Below the pieces are notes generated by a model. It was given only the letters and a program-made list of their open reading frames with translations. It was not told where the DNA came from and searched no databases. From Prionace glauca (taxonomy: Eukaryota > Chordata > Chondrichthyes > Carcharhiniformes > Carcharhinidae): a stretch of DNA of 64,000 nt. The position numbers and the translations under genes were made by a program. The stretch lies in assembly GCA_037974335.1 (NCBI GenBank), contig CM075760.1:35225609-35289608 (forward strand), given 5' to 3'. Position 1 is the first letter of the stretch; each line of letters opens with the position of its first letter. This document shows, piece after piece, positions 22,842 to 33,345 of the stretch.

Positions 22842-24400
22842 TTATTCAGTAAGTAATTTCACAATTGCATTAAATGGAAATCTGATCACATTCTTCAGAT
22901 CCTCTCTGAATTGTGTCTGGGTCACTGCATAAATGTATGTATTGGTGCAGCAACTCAGGAGTTGGAGCATAAATCCTAATTCCCGCACAAATGCAGGGAT
23001 ATAAAAATGAATTAAGTTTAAATTATATAATCGTTCACAAAAGGAATGGATAAGTAAGATTGACCATAGCAGGATAAAATTTCCTGATAGAGCAAACAGT
23101 AAGATAATGGATTTTCTTCTCTTCACTGTCTCTGGGTCCTTTGAAGTATCCATACGCTTGTGGCTCTGAAGTCTCCTGCGGAATTTGGTGGACCCTAGAA
23201 TGTGTTTAATGGTGAAAACATTCAGCAACAGAATCAACAAAAAAGGAATGAACGGAGTTAAAATATAATGCAGATTTTCAACCACTCCCCATGCTGCAGA
23301 ATAGTGGGCATCATTGCCAACATAACAAAAATGGGGAATATTCTGTAACGCATATCTATCACCATACATGAAATACCAGAAAATGTTCTTTACACTGAAT
23401 AGCACACTCACAGTTCCGAGAACTACTGTTGCAGTTTTCTCATTGCAGTATTTTATTTTCAGCTTCTGACAAGTAATAGCCACAAATCGATCAAAGGTGA
23501 ATGTGACAGTGAACCAGACAGAGCAATCAGTGACTGCATAAAGAAAGACAGCATGGATATTACATATTTTAAATTGGTAAATGATTAAAAATGGAAACTT
23601 CATGGGAATTTGCCTCAAAATGAGATCGATGATAATGACCAGTAGATCCGCCGCTGACATGGAAATGAGGTAACGTATCACACTTTTGGAAAGACCACAC
23701 TTCCCTCGCGACAGGATAAGAATCGTCAATACATTCACTGTAAGGAAGAGAAACACAATTTACTCGTATTTTAGACTGAGCACAAGAGAAACAATCTCTC
23801 AGGATCCTTGGTAACAGCTGAAACATTTTTATTAAATCCACCTCAGAATAGACTGAGTTCACCTATTCTGCTCGAGACAAAGTTCACAGCAGAAAAGCCC
23901 CACTATGATGTAGCAAGAGGCCACATTCACCAATTAATAAAATCTCGAATTTGCTGCCTTCTTCAGATTTGTAAGTGGGGGACACAATGGTGCCAGTAGG
24001 TTTGGAGCAAATATTCCTGGTCTGGATGACTCTGCTTTGATTGTGCTGAAGGCTGTGCAGTTGAAGATGTTAAATCAGCTGATTTGGAATTGGCTGTGAA
24101 TCATAACACTGGAAATCATGTTACATAACGACAACCGTAAAGTGGAAAGATTGAAAGTGAATGTCAGGTAGTGTGAGGATAGCTGTGTGGCAAGGAGAAA
24201 TGTTTCCAGGGCATACAGCAACAAACCATGAAGGTTACACAGAATGATATCAATAACTGGGTAACATGGACAAGGACAATGAACACAGAGAAATGTGACT
24301 TACCAGTGACACCAACTACGGCAAGGACAGGGTAGTAAATCCTTTGGATGTCGTAAAATACCCAAAGAATACGAAGCTCAAGTGGTATAATCCAGAACAT
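22842..24400 (-). CDS. GPR139-like rhodopsin-family GPCR, two exons, left copy
   Basis: Seven-transmembrane receptor of the cell membrane, 330 residues as predicted. Exon 1 is 24,400-24,304 (32 codons plus one base, MFWIIPLELRILWVF...YYPVLAVVGVT). A GTAAGT donor at 24,303 opens a 566-bp phase-1 intron, closed by TTCCTTACAG. Exon 2 is 23,737-22,842. The join gives VGVTVNVLTILILSRGKCG, the usual TM1 of this family. Other marks: SAADLL in TM2, cysteine in KICNIH before TM3, DRFVAI (DRY variant), ECL2 cysteine in HFCYV, SGNFILLW in TM6, NTYIYAV for NPxxY, and the tail QFREDLKNVI. Resemblance to GPR139/GPR142-like receptors is from memory of the family. Ligand unknown; GPR139 itself responds to aromatic amino acids and couples mainly to Gq. 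An upstream CCAAT and TATA-like pair is present. No break seen, so it may be functional. Confidence 0.88.
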
Positions 24401-24479
24401 GGCCCTGAAATTCAATTTTCGCTGACTGTACTAGAGACCACTCCCAGTGAAACAATATTGCACACAGTGTGAAATTTCC

Positions 24480-24509
24480 TATTTATAAATCTTCTAATGT
24501 CCCCATTGG
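24480..24509 (-). promoter_or_regulatory. Possible core promoter of the left receptor
   Basis: On the minus strand a CCAAT box (24,509-24,505) lies about 22 bases before TATAAATA (24,487-24,480), which is 80 bases upstream of the ATG. The same pair, spaced 21 bases, occurs at 33,572-33,600 in the other arm. Function is inferred from motif and position only. Confidence 0.4.
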
Positions 24510-24744
24510 AACAATTAAACCGTGTGCTGAGGGACATTAATCACAGTCTCTGAACAAACAAGATGATTTCATCTTTTCTTGCAAATTATATGGTTATTGT
24601 CCTTTTTATGCATGTTAAAAAATCCGAATGAAGGCAAACATTTTGGTTCATGCACCTTGGCAAAAGAAAGGAACATTGATTAACAATGTGTTGCTGAACT
24701 GAAGAGAGTTGAAACCGTTGTGAGTATTGCTATCACACATTGTC

Positions 24745-25460
24745 AGTCTATCCGTTTTCCAGCAGATCTCTAAAGACAGATAAATCAACACCGGGAACAA
24801 AATAGTGAGGCTGAAATCATTTTGTTTGCAAGAACACACAACAGAATGGTTGTCAATAAATACTTACATATTAAATGTTCTTCAGTTGAAACACATGAAC
24901 TGTTTGGTGTTTCCATGCATTCGTGGAAGACAGAGATGGGCTGAAGGTTATCACTGGGAAAACTGAAGGGGAATTGCTAAAAGAGATCATTTCTCCAAAC
25001 GGGTTATTAGAAAATAGATTACTTAAAATAAATAAGCACGCAAATGTCTATGATATTTCTTAGACATAGAACCATAGAATTCCTACAGTTCAGAAGAAAG
25101 GTTATCTTGGCCCATCGAGTCTGTATCCCACCCAGGTCCTCCCCTCTGCCCTATCCCCATTAGCCCCACACATTTACCATGGCTAATCCACATACTCTAA
25201 GGGAAAATAACGGGCAATTTTGCATGGTGAATCCAACTAATATGATCTGTTATAATATAAATGAGGGACGGGTTTTGTGCAGTAATACAGAGACAGAGCT
25301 GAATGCACCAGATATTGATACAGCACCTGTACTAATATGAATGCAGACTGGGTCCAGTTCAGTCATTACTGAGAGAGTGTATACAGCATATTACTAACCA
25401 GCGTGGTGTTTTCTTATCTAAATAGAGACATGACATACTCAGTTTTGACAAAAACAAGGT
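24745..25460 (+). repeat. Roughly 700-bp internal duplication, copy 2, left arm
   Basis: Direct repeat of 17,440-18,145, with the same embedded SINE. It lies upstream of the receptor's start codon, so it is one of the two direct repeats bracketing the receptor. Mirror at 32,635-33,345. Confidence 0.85.
25065..25260 (-). mobile_element. SINE 3' part, left arm, second copy
   Basis: Same SINE as 17,745-17,925, copied with the 700-bp duplication: GACATAGAACCATAGAATTC tail side and TTACCATGGCTAATCCACAT body side. Mirror at 32,845-33,020. Confidence 0.75.
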
Positions 25461-25578
25461 CTTTGTGAAGGATAAAATGTGAAGGATAAACTTGCAATTG
25501 GTGAATAAAAAGTCCGAAATGCAATAAAAAGCAGGTGATTCATGGATAAATCAACATTTTAAAATATTTGTGTCAGCT

Positions 25579-25650
25579 TTCCTGGTGGTCTAGTGGTTAG
25601 GATTCGGCGCTTTCAGTACTGTAGCCTCGGTTCGACTCCCGGTCAGGGAA
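25579..25650 (+). tRNA. tRNA-Glu(TTC)-like gene, probably decayed
   Basis: 72 bases with TTCCTGG/TCAGGGAA acceptor, TGGTCTAGTGGTTAGGAT A box and GGTTCGACTCC B box. The anticodon loop CTTTCAG gives TTC. The anticodon stem (CGGCG against TACTG) has a C-A mismatch and two G-T pairs, and the T stem is weakened, so it may be a pseudogene. The mirror gene at 32,439-32,510 reads CTC. Confidence 0.7.
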
Positions 25651-26235
25651 TGTAGATTTTATTACAATAATTCTGCGTTACTTCTCGGTCTGCACCTGTC
25701 AGAATCAATATTAGGGAGATTTCTTTGTTTGTGTCGGAATTGGGAAAGTCACATGTAAAGAATCAAAAAGAAATTAAGAGAGCGATAGGCGAGAAAGGGC
25801 TGATGGTACGAAATGCTGATGCGGTTAAAATCTAGCTGTTAATGGGGGAAAATTTATTGTTTCTACCGACACAAATATCTGCAGATCTCGGTCCAAATCT
25901 CTGCTTCCATGACAAGAAAACTTTTAATTGAATGAAATAGTAAACTCTCCCACCCCCTGTGAAATGGCGGCAGTTTTCACTCAGAAACCAGTAACTGTGA
26001 GTTTAACAACGTGGGAAGGAGAAAGACTCAGTTTGAGCGGTGACATTGCGGAAAGAATGGAGAGCTGGAGTTCACCCAGAAAAGCAGCAAAGTTTCAAAT
26101 CAATGGTGTCCAATGTTGGATGGTCCATTATCGGTGATAATTTAATGTTATTCAGCAGAATCACCACAGGATGGTGTGTCACAGATTGATATTAATACTT
26201 TGAATGGAGTGAACTGCAGTGACATTGAATGCAGT
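25651..26235. other. Conserved stretch with ATGGCGGC motif, no gene assigned
   Basis: Mirrored at 31,856-32,438. A plus frame of 69 codons (25,928-26,137) and its mirror frame share about the first 50 codons (CEMAAVFTQKPV...SLSGDIA), then diverge by a frame change. GAAATGGCGGCAG resembles a YY1-type site. With no domain and only partial frame conservation I do not call a gene. Confidence 0.4.
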
Positions 26236-26545
26236 AGAAAGGACAGCGCGGTAGCACAGTGATTAGCACTGATGTCTCACAGCGCCAGGGACTCAGGTCC
26301 TCGAGTCACCGCCTATGCAGAGTTTGCACGTTCTCCCCGTGCCTCCGTGGGTTTCCTCCTGGTGTTCCAGTTTCCGATTCAAAGATGCGTGTTTTAGTTT
26401 GATTGGCCGTGCTAAATTCGTCCTAGTGTCAGAGGGATTAGAAGGGTAAGTATGTGGGTTTGCGGGGAATAGGGCGTGGGTGGGATTGTTGTGGGTGCGG
26501 ACTCGATGGGCTGAATGGCCTTCTTCTGGAGGAATCAAAAGAGGT
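26236..26545 (+). mobile_element. Old SINE, left arm, near complete
   Basis: Head GCGCGGTAGCACAGTGATTA, body TCCCCGTGCCTCCGTGGGTT, CTAGTGTCAGAGGGATTAG and end GGACTCGATGGGCTGAATGG. Mirrored at 31,545-31,855, hence older than the palindrome. Confidence 0.88.
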
Positions 26546-26926
26546 AATGCAAATATACATTGTTTTGGATGAAACAGCAGGTCAACTAAATGTATTTTCA
26601 CTGCCATGTAAAAGCGGACCTGACATCTGCACTGAAATGTGATGAGGTTGGAAAAACTCAGGATGTTACATGGCATGTGTGCATAAGGAAACAAAGATAA
26701 ACCTTCACCTCCATCACCTTTCATTAACATTGGGAATGTTTAGAAATAGAGGAAGTTTTTTAAAAAGCGAAATCCAACAAGGTGGAAATATAACAACATC
26801 TGGCAGGGTGGAAATTGCGATCGGTATTTGGTCTGTTGCAGTTTGTGTGAATTGATGTTTGAAGACAGTGCGAGACAAAACACAGATCCCATTAGCAGAG
26901 AGCACAGAAAACCAGCAATGGGATCC

Positions 26927-26991
26927 TGCCGAAACCCGGGATTGAACCAGGGATCTTTAGTCTAACGCTCTCCCGACTGAGCTATTTCGGC
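26927..26991 (-). pseudogene. tRNA-Phe relic lacking its anticodon, left arm
   Basis: Minus strand starts GCCGAAATAGCTCAGTCGGG and ends GGTTTCGGCA, but is 65 bases against 73 in the mirror. Eight bases are missing around the anticodon (GTTAGACTAAAGATCCCTGG), so the GAA anticodon and half its loop are gone. The mirror at 31,093-31,165 is whole. Confidence 0.9.
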
Positions 26992-27254
26992 CAGCTGGTA
27001 GGTTGGAAGCTTCCGTCTCCCAAATCTCTAAGAGAGCAATGATTTGGAGCGCTGCTCCTTCCTCAGAGTGTTTAACTCGGCAGCCAGCAATTCACTGTGT
27101 GTGAGTGCTCTCGAAAGGGGCCACTTGTACACACTGCTTTACGCCAGCAACTTGTTCAGTTGGTAATGTTTGTGTTCGTTGTTCTTTACAAAAACGACAC
27201 AGGACACATTCCTGCATTCAATCTGAACTGTGAGATCAAAACTCAAATCCATTT

Positions 27255-27336
27255 TGGCAGCGGTGGGATTCGAACCCACGCCTCCGAAGAGACTGGAGCC
27301 TTAATCCAGCGCCTTAGACCGCTCGGCCACGCTACC
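27255..27336 (-). tRNA. tRNA-Leu(AAG), left copy
   Basis: 82 bases on the minus strand: GGTAGCGTGGCCGAGCGGTC, AAGGCGCTGGATTAAGGCTC (anticodon AAG), long variable arm CTCTTCGGAG, GTGGGTTCGAATCCCACCGC, ending TGCCA. Matches the vertebrate tRNA-Leu(AAG) pattern with all arms paired. Likely functional. Confidence 0.93.
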
Positions 27337-27342
27337 ACGTGA

Positions 27343-27930
27343 AACGCTCTCACAATAATGTTATTTGATGATAATGTTACTGAAATTCATTAAAAGCAAT
27401 GAAACTTGGAACGGCCATCAGGAGGATTGAGCCTGCTCCTTCACTGATTCAGGTAAGTCTGAACTGAGGAACAAACAGAAATCATCTAACCTCAGAAACA
27501 CAAGGAGTTGCACACAGTAACATGCAGTGAAGGGCCGGCATCATTTAAACTGTCCTTCAGCTCGTCTCTTCCCAATTTCTGCAGAAATGACAAGAGAACC
27601 TCCTGTTGGATTTGCTCAGAGTCTGCACTTCAGGACACGAGGCGCGATTATATTTTATATGTTCATCCAGGTAACAACTCACATGTGTTTTCTGAGTTTG
27701 AATGGGAGCAATAAATTTTCAACTTCAGACCAGTAATCCGAACAGCAGGGAAAGAGTCAAACTCTAACCACCAGACCAGCAGCTTACAGCGTGTTTTAGA
27801 ATTTACTTTATCCATGCTGCTTTTACTTTAATTTTTACACCAGACCACTTTCATCACAAACAGATTTCTCCCGCAAAATGGCAGCTTCTGATTCAACCAT
27901 GATGTGTTCAGCCAATGAAAACATTCCCTG
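27343..27930. other. Inner end of left arm, no gene
   Basis: Mirrored at 29,638-30,230. A tRNA-like phrase (reverse GGTCTGGTGGTTAGAGTTTG, near 27,765) exists but cannot be folded into a tRNA by eye. Open frames of about 68 codons are partly shared and without domain. Confidence 0.5.
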
Positions 27931-29637
27931 AACACTCCGACAGTTCGAAACTGAACAGAAGTATTTCTAAATGTTTTTCAATGCAAATGAGGGAACAGTT
28001 TCAGTATTCAGTGTCAATATAAAGGATGAAATATGACTCATTAGCACACAGATTTTCCATTGCAACATCTCAATCGTTAGTACTTTGCAGTCTATCACTG
28101 TCCTTCTCTTTCTGTGTTTGTTCTTGAACTGTTCCACATGTGAAATTTCCAGCTCTGATGGAATCTTGCAAATCTCACTCGGCTGATTCTAATAGATCTG
28201 CTTTCGATCGCAGAGTAAATCAGATCATTATTAATGGTTTGCTGAGATCAAATAATCTTATTTTCCTCGGCGGGAATTAAAACTACGTATCACTGGGGAA
28301 GTGCTGAACACAAACCACTGGACGACCAGTGAACATCGCTCGACAATCACCAGGCAAGACTGTTCCCTTCCTGTTGGCGAACACTTCAGCGGTCACGGGC
28401 ATTCAGATAAGCATTCGGGTAAGCATTCTCCAAGGCGGCCTTCACGACAGTGCAGAGTCGCTGAGCAGAGACTGATAGCCAAATTTCACACACATGAGGA
28501 CGATCTCAACAGGGATCTTGGGTTCATGTCGCACTATCTGTAACCCCCGTGACTTGCTTGGGTTTGCAAAACCTCACTCACTGTACTGTCTGGAGACAAT
28601 ACACATCTCTTTAACCTGTGATCAGTGCTCCTTCCACTCACATTATCAGCACTTCAGGTCTTGAACAGCAGGTTAGGTGTAAGGATTCGCATTCTAATCA
28701 GCAATCTCTAAACTGTCTGTGCTTTATAAGCTCTGTCTGAGGCCAGAACTCTCCACTCACCTGACGAAGAGGCAGTCCCCTCGAAAGCTTGTGACTATAT
28801 TATCAAATAAATCGGTTGGACTAAAACCTGGTGTTGTCAGATTTTTTACTGTGTTTACGCCAGTCCAACTCCGGCATACCCACATCATGACTATTATCCG
28901 AAAAAGGCAGGCATGAAGATGTCTTTACATAGATGGGTCACTGGGTGGCGCAGTGGCTCTTTCACTGAACAGCCTTTAGTTCAACCACATCCCACACATG
29001 ACAGCGGGAACATGCCTGTCTGGGAAAGGGGGCAGCCCTATAATAGGGAAAATGGAGCCCAGCGGATGGATTTTTGAGAGCGGAATTAAACCAAGGCAGA
29101 GGCAGTTATTTTTTTATTTAAAATTTATTTAAAAATTCAGACAATATTTTACAGGGAATTTTTTTTAAGTTAGAAAAGTGAACATAACGATCGAGCTTCA
29201 CATTGAGAACAGAACAAATGCACAGGGAATCCGTCAATATTTGTACATCTGTTACATACACCACAAAGAGAATACTGACCTTAATAGAAAGATGAATTAA
29301 CAGATGTGAATAAGGAATGAGAAAAGTTTCTTATGTATACATGAAATTTAAACTACGGGAAAACTATTAACCACAGTTGCATTGTAACAAAAAAAAAGTC
29401 TCGTATTTTTCACACTGGAAACTGATATAACGTCTACGATTGTCTCAGTTACAGATTCAGAATGATAAAATGAGAGAATGGAATAACCGAGAGCAGATAT
29501 TGCATTTGAGTCACAGAGAGATCTTGATAATCAGCCCAGAGTCAAAAAATTCAACTCATCATTTGATCTGTAAAATAAATACACAACAATGAAGCAGATG
29601 TTCCTGATGTTGGGGCATTAATATTGGAGTTTTTATT
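27931..29637. other. Unique spacer at the palindrome centre
   Basis: About 1.7 kb between the two inner arm ends. I find no mirrored partner for it and no convincing gene. It contains a dispersed-repeat 3' end (28,735-28,890), a weak SINE-head-like stretch near 28,935 and AT-rich sequence from 29,100 to 29,450. Similarity fades gradually at both edges, so the boundaries are good to roughly 10-20 bases. Confidence 0.8.
28735..28890 (+). mobile_element. Dispersed-repeat 3' end in the spacer
   Basis: Order CTGACGAAGAGGCAGTCCCC, AAAGCTTGTGACTATATTAT, CGGTTGGACTAAAACCTGGT, GTTGTCAGATTTTTTACTGT, then CCAGTCCAACTCCGGCATAC. The same 3' end occurs in the right arm at 30,486-30,625. I recall it as frequent in shark genomes; its class is uncertain (SINE or LINE-derived). 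Confidence 0.65.
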
Positions 29638-30232
29638 CATGGAATGTTGTCATTGGCTGAACACACCATGGTTGAATAAGAATCTGTCATTTTGCAGGAG
29701 AAAGCTATTTCTGTGAAAGTGGCCTGGTGTGAAAACTAAATTAACAAATACAGCGCGGATAAAGTAAATTCTAAAACATGCTGGTGGGTAAGCTGGTGAT
29801 TAGAGTTTGTATTTTTCGCTGCTGTTTAGATTTCAGGTCTGAAATTGAAGATTTATTGCTCTCATCCAAACTCTGAAAACAAATGTGAGTTATTGCCTGG
29901 ATGAACATATAAAACATAATTTTGCCTCGAGTCCTGGAGTGCAGACACTGAGCAAATTCAACTGGAGGTTCTCTTGTCATTTCTGGCAGGAAATTGGGAA
30001 CAGACGAGCTTAAGGACAGTTTAAATGATGTCGGTCCTTTACAGCATGTTACTGTGTGCAGCTCATTGTGTTTCTGAGGTGAGATGATTTCTGTTTGTTC
30101 CTCAGTTCAGACTTACCTGAATCAGTGAAGGAGCAGGCTCAATCCTCCTGATGGCCGTTCCAAGTTTCATTGCTTTTAATGAATTTCAGTAACGTTATCA
30201 TCAAATAACATTATTGTGACAGGGTTTCACGT

Positions 30233-30314
30233 GGTAGCGTGGCCGAGCGGTCTAAAGCGCTGGATTAAGGCTCCAGTCTCTTCGGAGGCGTGGGTTCGAA
30301 TCCCACCGCTGCCA
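30233..30314 (+). tRNA. tRNA-Leu(AAG), right copy
   Basis: 82 bases, identical in plan to the left copy. One visible change, AAAGCGCTGG for AAGGCGCTGG, falls in the 3' side of the D stem and would weaken a pair. The AAG anticodon and B box are unchanged. It may be functional or slightly impaired. Confidence 0.9.
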
Positions 30315-30485
30315 AAATGGATTTGAGTTTTGGTCTCACAGTTCAGATTGAATGCAGAAATGTGTCCTGTGTCGTTTTCGTCAAAAACAACGAACACAAA
30401 CATTGCCAGCTGAACAATTTGCTGGAGTAAAGCTTTGTGTGCAAGTGGCCCCTTTCGAGAGCACTCACACACAGTGAATTTCTGA

Positions 30486-30625
30486 CTGCCGAGTTAAACT
30501 GATGAAGGAGCAGCGCTCCAAAAGCTCGTAATTCAAAATAATTCTGTTTTACTTTAACATGGTGTTGTGAGAATGCGTTCTGTACCCACTTCAATCCAAC
30601 ACTGGCGTCTCCACATCATGATATA
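30486..30625 (+). mobile_element. Dispersed-repeat 3' end, right arm
   Basis: CTGATGAAGGAGCAGCGCTC, CAAAAGCTCGTAATTC, CATGGTGTTGTGAGAATGCG, TCCAACACTGGCGTCTCCAC. The left arm keeps only a short worn part (about 27,030-27,070, GAGCGCTGCTCCTTCCTCAG). Same family as 28,735-28,890. Confidence 0.65.
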
Positions 30626-31060
30626 AATAACAGGATTACAAACAGTGAGACTGTATTGCCTGCCCAAGAATTAAGGTGATGGGCTTGATTTTTCTAACTG
30701 AAACTGAAATCGGATCGTGTACACATCCCATCATTCCCATTTCTACCCAGATACTTACAGAATTAATCTGGGTCTTGTGATAACCACGGTACTACAGAAA
30801 CAGGGTGATGACCTCAGGGCAAGCAGATCTGGAGAAACAACTAGCCTGGCTCCAGAAGCCCATCTTTTGCCCACAGTAATTGATATTACAGTGTCTCTGA
30901 TGTTTCCTCCTGTCAAAATGAATAATGATGTTTCCCACTGCATTAAAGTTTTGAAAAAAAAAGTATTCATGACGTTTAAAGCAAATCAAATGAACACCTG
31001 AAAATGATGCATTAACGAATAGGCAGAAATCATTTTTCTCTTAGATATTTGGGAGACGGA
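30626..31060. other. Right-arm-only block between tRNA-Leu and tRNA-Phe
   Basis: The distance tRNA-Leu to tRNA-Phe is about 780 bases here and about 263 in the left arm. This stretch has no left partner. No gene or repeat recognised in it. The left arm probably lost it, since the flanking repeat is truncated there. Confidence 0.6.
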
Positions 31061-31092
31061 AGCTTCCAGTCTGCTAGCCAGCCAACCAGCCG

Positions 31093-31165
31093 GCCGAAAT
31101 AGCTCAGTTGGGAGAGCGTTAGACTGAAGATCTAAAGGTCCCTGGTTCGATCCCGGGTTTCGGCA
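31093..31165 (+). tRNA. tRNA-Phe(GAA), right copy
   Basis: 73 bases: GCCGAAATAGCTCAGTTGGG, AGAGCGTTAGACTGAAGATC (anticodon GAA), TAAAGGTCCCTGGTTCGATC, CCGGGTTTCGGCA. All stems pair and A and B boxes are canonical. It matches the vertebrate tRNA-Phe pattern throughout. Likely functional, in contrast to its mirror. Confidence 0.96.
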
Positions 31166-31544
31166 GGATTCCGTTGCTGGTTTTCTGTGCTCTCTGCTAA
31201 ACAGTCCTGCATTTTGTCTCGCACTGTTTTCAAACATCAATTAACACAAACTGCAACAGACTAAATACCCACCGCAATTTCCATCCTGCCAGGTGTTGTT
31301 CTATTTCCTCCTTGTTGGATTTCGCTTTTTAAAAAACTTCCTCTATTTCTAAACATTCCCAATGTTAATGAAAGGTGATGGAGGTGAAGGTTTATCTTTG
31401 TTCCCTTATGCACACATGCCATGTAACATCCTGAGTTTTTCCAACCTGATCACATTTCAATGCAGATGTCAGGTCCGCTTTTACATGACAGTGAAAATAC
31501 ATTTAGTTGACCTGCTGTTTCATCAATGTATATTTGCATTACCC

Positions 31545-31855
31545 CTTTCGATTCCTCCAGAAGGAGGCCATTCAGCCCATCGAGTCCGCACCCACAACAA
31601 TCCCACCCACGCCCTATTCCCTGTAAACCCACATATTTACCCTCCTAATCCGTGTGACACTAGGATCAATTTAGCATGGTCAATCAAACTAAAACACACT
31701 TCTTTGAATCAGACACCGGAACACCCGGAGGAAACCCACGGAGGCACGGGGAGAACGTGCAAACTCCGCACAGACGGTGACCCGAGGACCTGAGTCCCTG
31801 ACGCTGTGAGGCAGCAGTGCTAATCACTGTGCCACCGCGCTGTCCTTTCTACTGC
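31545..31855 (-). mobile_element. Old SINE, right arm
   Basis: Mirror of the 26,236-26,545 SINE: GAAGGAGGCCATTCAGCCCA, CACCCGGAGGAAACCCACGG, GTGCTAATCACTGTGCCACC in reverse. Shared by both arms. Confidence 0.85.
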
Positions 31856-32438
31856 ATTCAATGTTACTGCAGTTCACTCCATTCAAAGTATTAGCATCAA
31901 TCTGTGATAAACCATCCTGTGGTAATTCTGCTGAATAACATTAAATTATCAGCGTTAATGGACCATCCAACATTGGACACCATTGATTTTAAATTTGCTG
32001 CTTTTCTGGGTGAACTCCAGCTCACCATTCCTCCCGCAATGTCACCGCTCAAACTGAGTCTTTCTCCTTCCCACATTGTTAAACTCACACTTACTGGTTT
32101 CTGAGTGAAAACTGCCGCCATTTCACAGGGGGTGGGAGAGTTTACTATTTCATTCAATTCAAAGTTTTCTTGTCATGGAAGCAGAGATTTGGACCGAGAT
32201 CTGCAGATATTTGTGTCAGTAGAAACAACAAATCTTCCCCCATTAACAGCTAGATTTTAACCGCATCAGCATTTCGTACCATCAGCCCTTTCTCGCCTAT
32301 CGCTCTCTTAATTTCTTTTTGATTCTTCACATGTGACTTTTCCAATTCAGATACAAACAAAGAAATCTCCCTAATATTGATTCTGACAGTTGCAGACTGA
32401 GAAGTAACGCAGGATTGTTGTACAGCAATAAATCTACA

Positions 32439-32510
32439 TTCCCTGAGCGGGAGCCGAACCCAGGTTGTAGTACTGAGAGCGCCGAATCTTAACCACTAGG
32501 CCACCAGGGA
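32439..32510 (-). tRNA. tRNA-Glu(CTC)-like gene, right copy, probably decayed
   Basis: 72 bases on the minus strand: TCCCTGGTGGCCTAGTGGTT, AAGATTCGGCGCTCTCAGTA, CTACAACCTGGGTTCGGCTC, CCGCTCAGGGAA. Anticodon CTC, where the left copy has TTC. The anticodon stem (CGGCG against TACTA) has two mismatches, as the left copy is also poor there, so the parent was probably already worn. Confidence 0.7.
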
Positions 32511-32634
32511 AGCTGATGCAATTTCTTTAAAATGTTGATTTATCCATGAATTTTTATTGTATTTCGGACTTTTTATTCACCAAATGCAAATTTATCCTTC
32601 ACATTTTATCCTTCACAAAGTCCTTGTCTTTGTC

Positions 32635-33345
32635 AAAACTGAGTATGTCATGTTTCTATTTAGATAAGAAAACACCAAGCTGGTTAATAATATACTGTAT
32701 ACACTCTCTCAGTAATGACTGAACTGGGCCCAGTCTGCATTCATATTAGTACAGGTGCTGTATCGATATCTGGTGCATTCGGTTCTGTCTCTGTATTACT
32801 GCACAAAACCCATCCCTCATTTACATTATAACAGATCATATTAGTTGGATTGGCCATGCAAAATTGCCCGTTATTTTCCCTTAGAGTATGTGGATTAGCC
32901 ATGGTAAATGTGTGGGGCTAACGGGGATAGGGCAGAGGGGAGGACCTGGGTGGGATGCAGACTCGGTGGGCCAAGATAACCTTTCTTCTGAACTATAGGG
33001 ATTTTATGGTTCTATGTCTAAGAAATGTCATAGACATTTGCGTGCTTATTTATTTTAAATAATCTATTTTCTAATAACCCCGTTTGGAGAAATGATCTCT
33101 TTTCGCAATTCCCCTTCAGTTTTCCCAGTGATAACCTTCAGCCCATCTCTGCCTTCCATGAGTGCATAGAAACACCAAACAGTTCATGTTTTTCAACTGA
33201 AGAACGTTTAATATGTAAGTATTTATTGACAACCATTCTGTTGTGTGTTCTTGCAAACAAAATGATTACAGCCTCACTATTTTGTTCCCGGTGTTGACTT
33301 ATCTATCTTTAGAGATCTGTTGGAAAACGGATAGGCTGACAATGT
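32635..33345 (-). repeat. 700-bp internal duplication, right arm, receptor-proximal copy
   Basis: Mirror of 24,745-25,460 and reverse-oriented relative of 39,955-40,670's partner. Contains the old SINE at 32,845-33,020 on the plus strand (TTAGCCATGGTAAATGTGTG, GGGGATAGGGCAGAGGGG, GGTTCTATG). Confidence 0.85.

Larger units (their letters stand above)
1..27930 (+). repeat. Left arm of a giant inverted repeat (palindrome)
   Basis: Read on the minus strand, this segment matches 29,638-55,826 in the same order. Anchor pairs checked by eye: 1 with 55,826; 5,220 with 51,835; 13,242 with 43,109; 16,659 with 41,442; 20,591 with 37,492; 22,842 with 35,251; 25,650 with 32,439; 27,336 with 30,233; 27,927 with 29,641. 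Offsets change where one arm carries extra repeats. The match is still running at base 1, so the true outer end lies outside the window. Both arms carry private insertions and substitutions, so the duplication is not brand new. Confidence 0.95.

Noticed and set aside
25928-26137. 69-codon frame with ATGGCGGC start, mirrored at 31,897-32,157
   Set aside because: The shared part is only about 50 codons, then the frames part; no domain or splice structure supports a gene.
27735-27800. Further tRNA-like locus near the arm's inner end
   Set aside because: Only a GGTCTGGTGGTTAGAGT phrase fits; I could not pair acceptor or anticodon stems.
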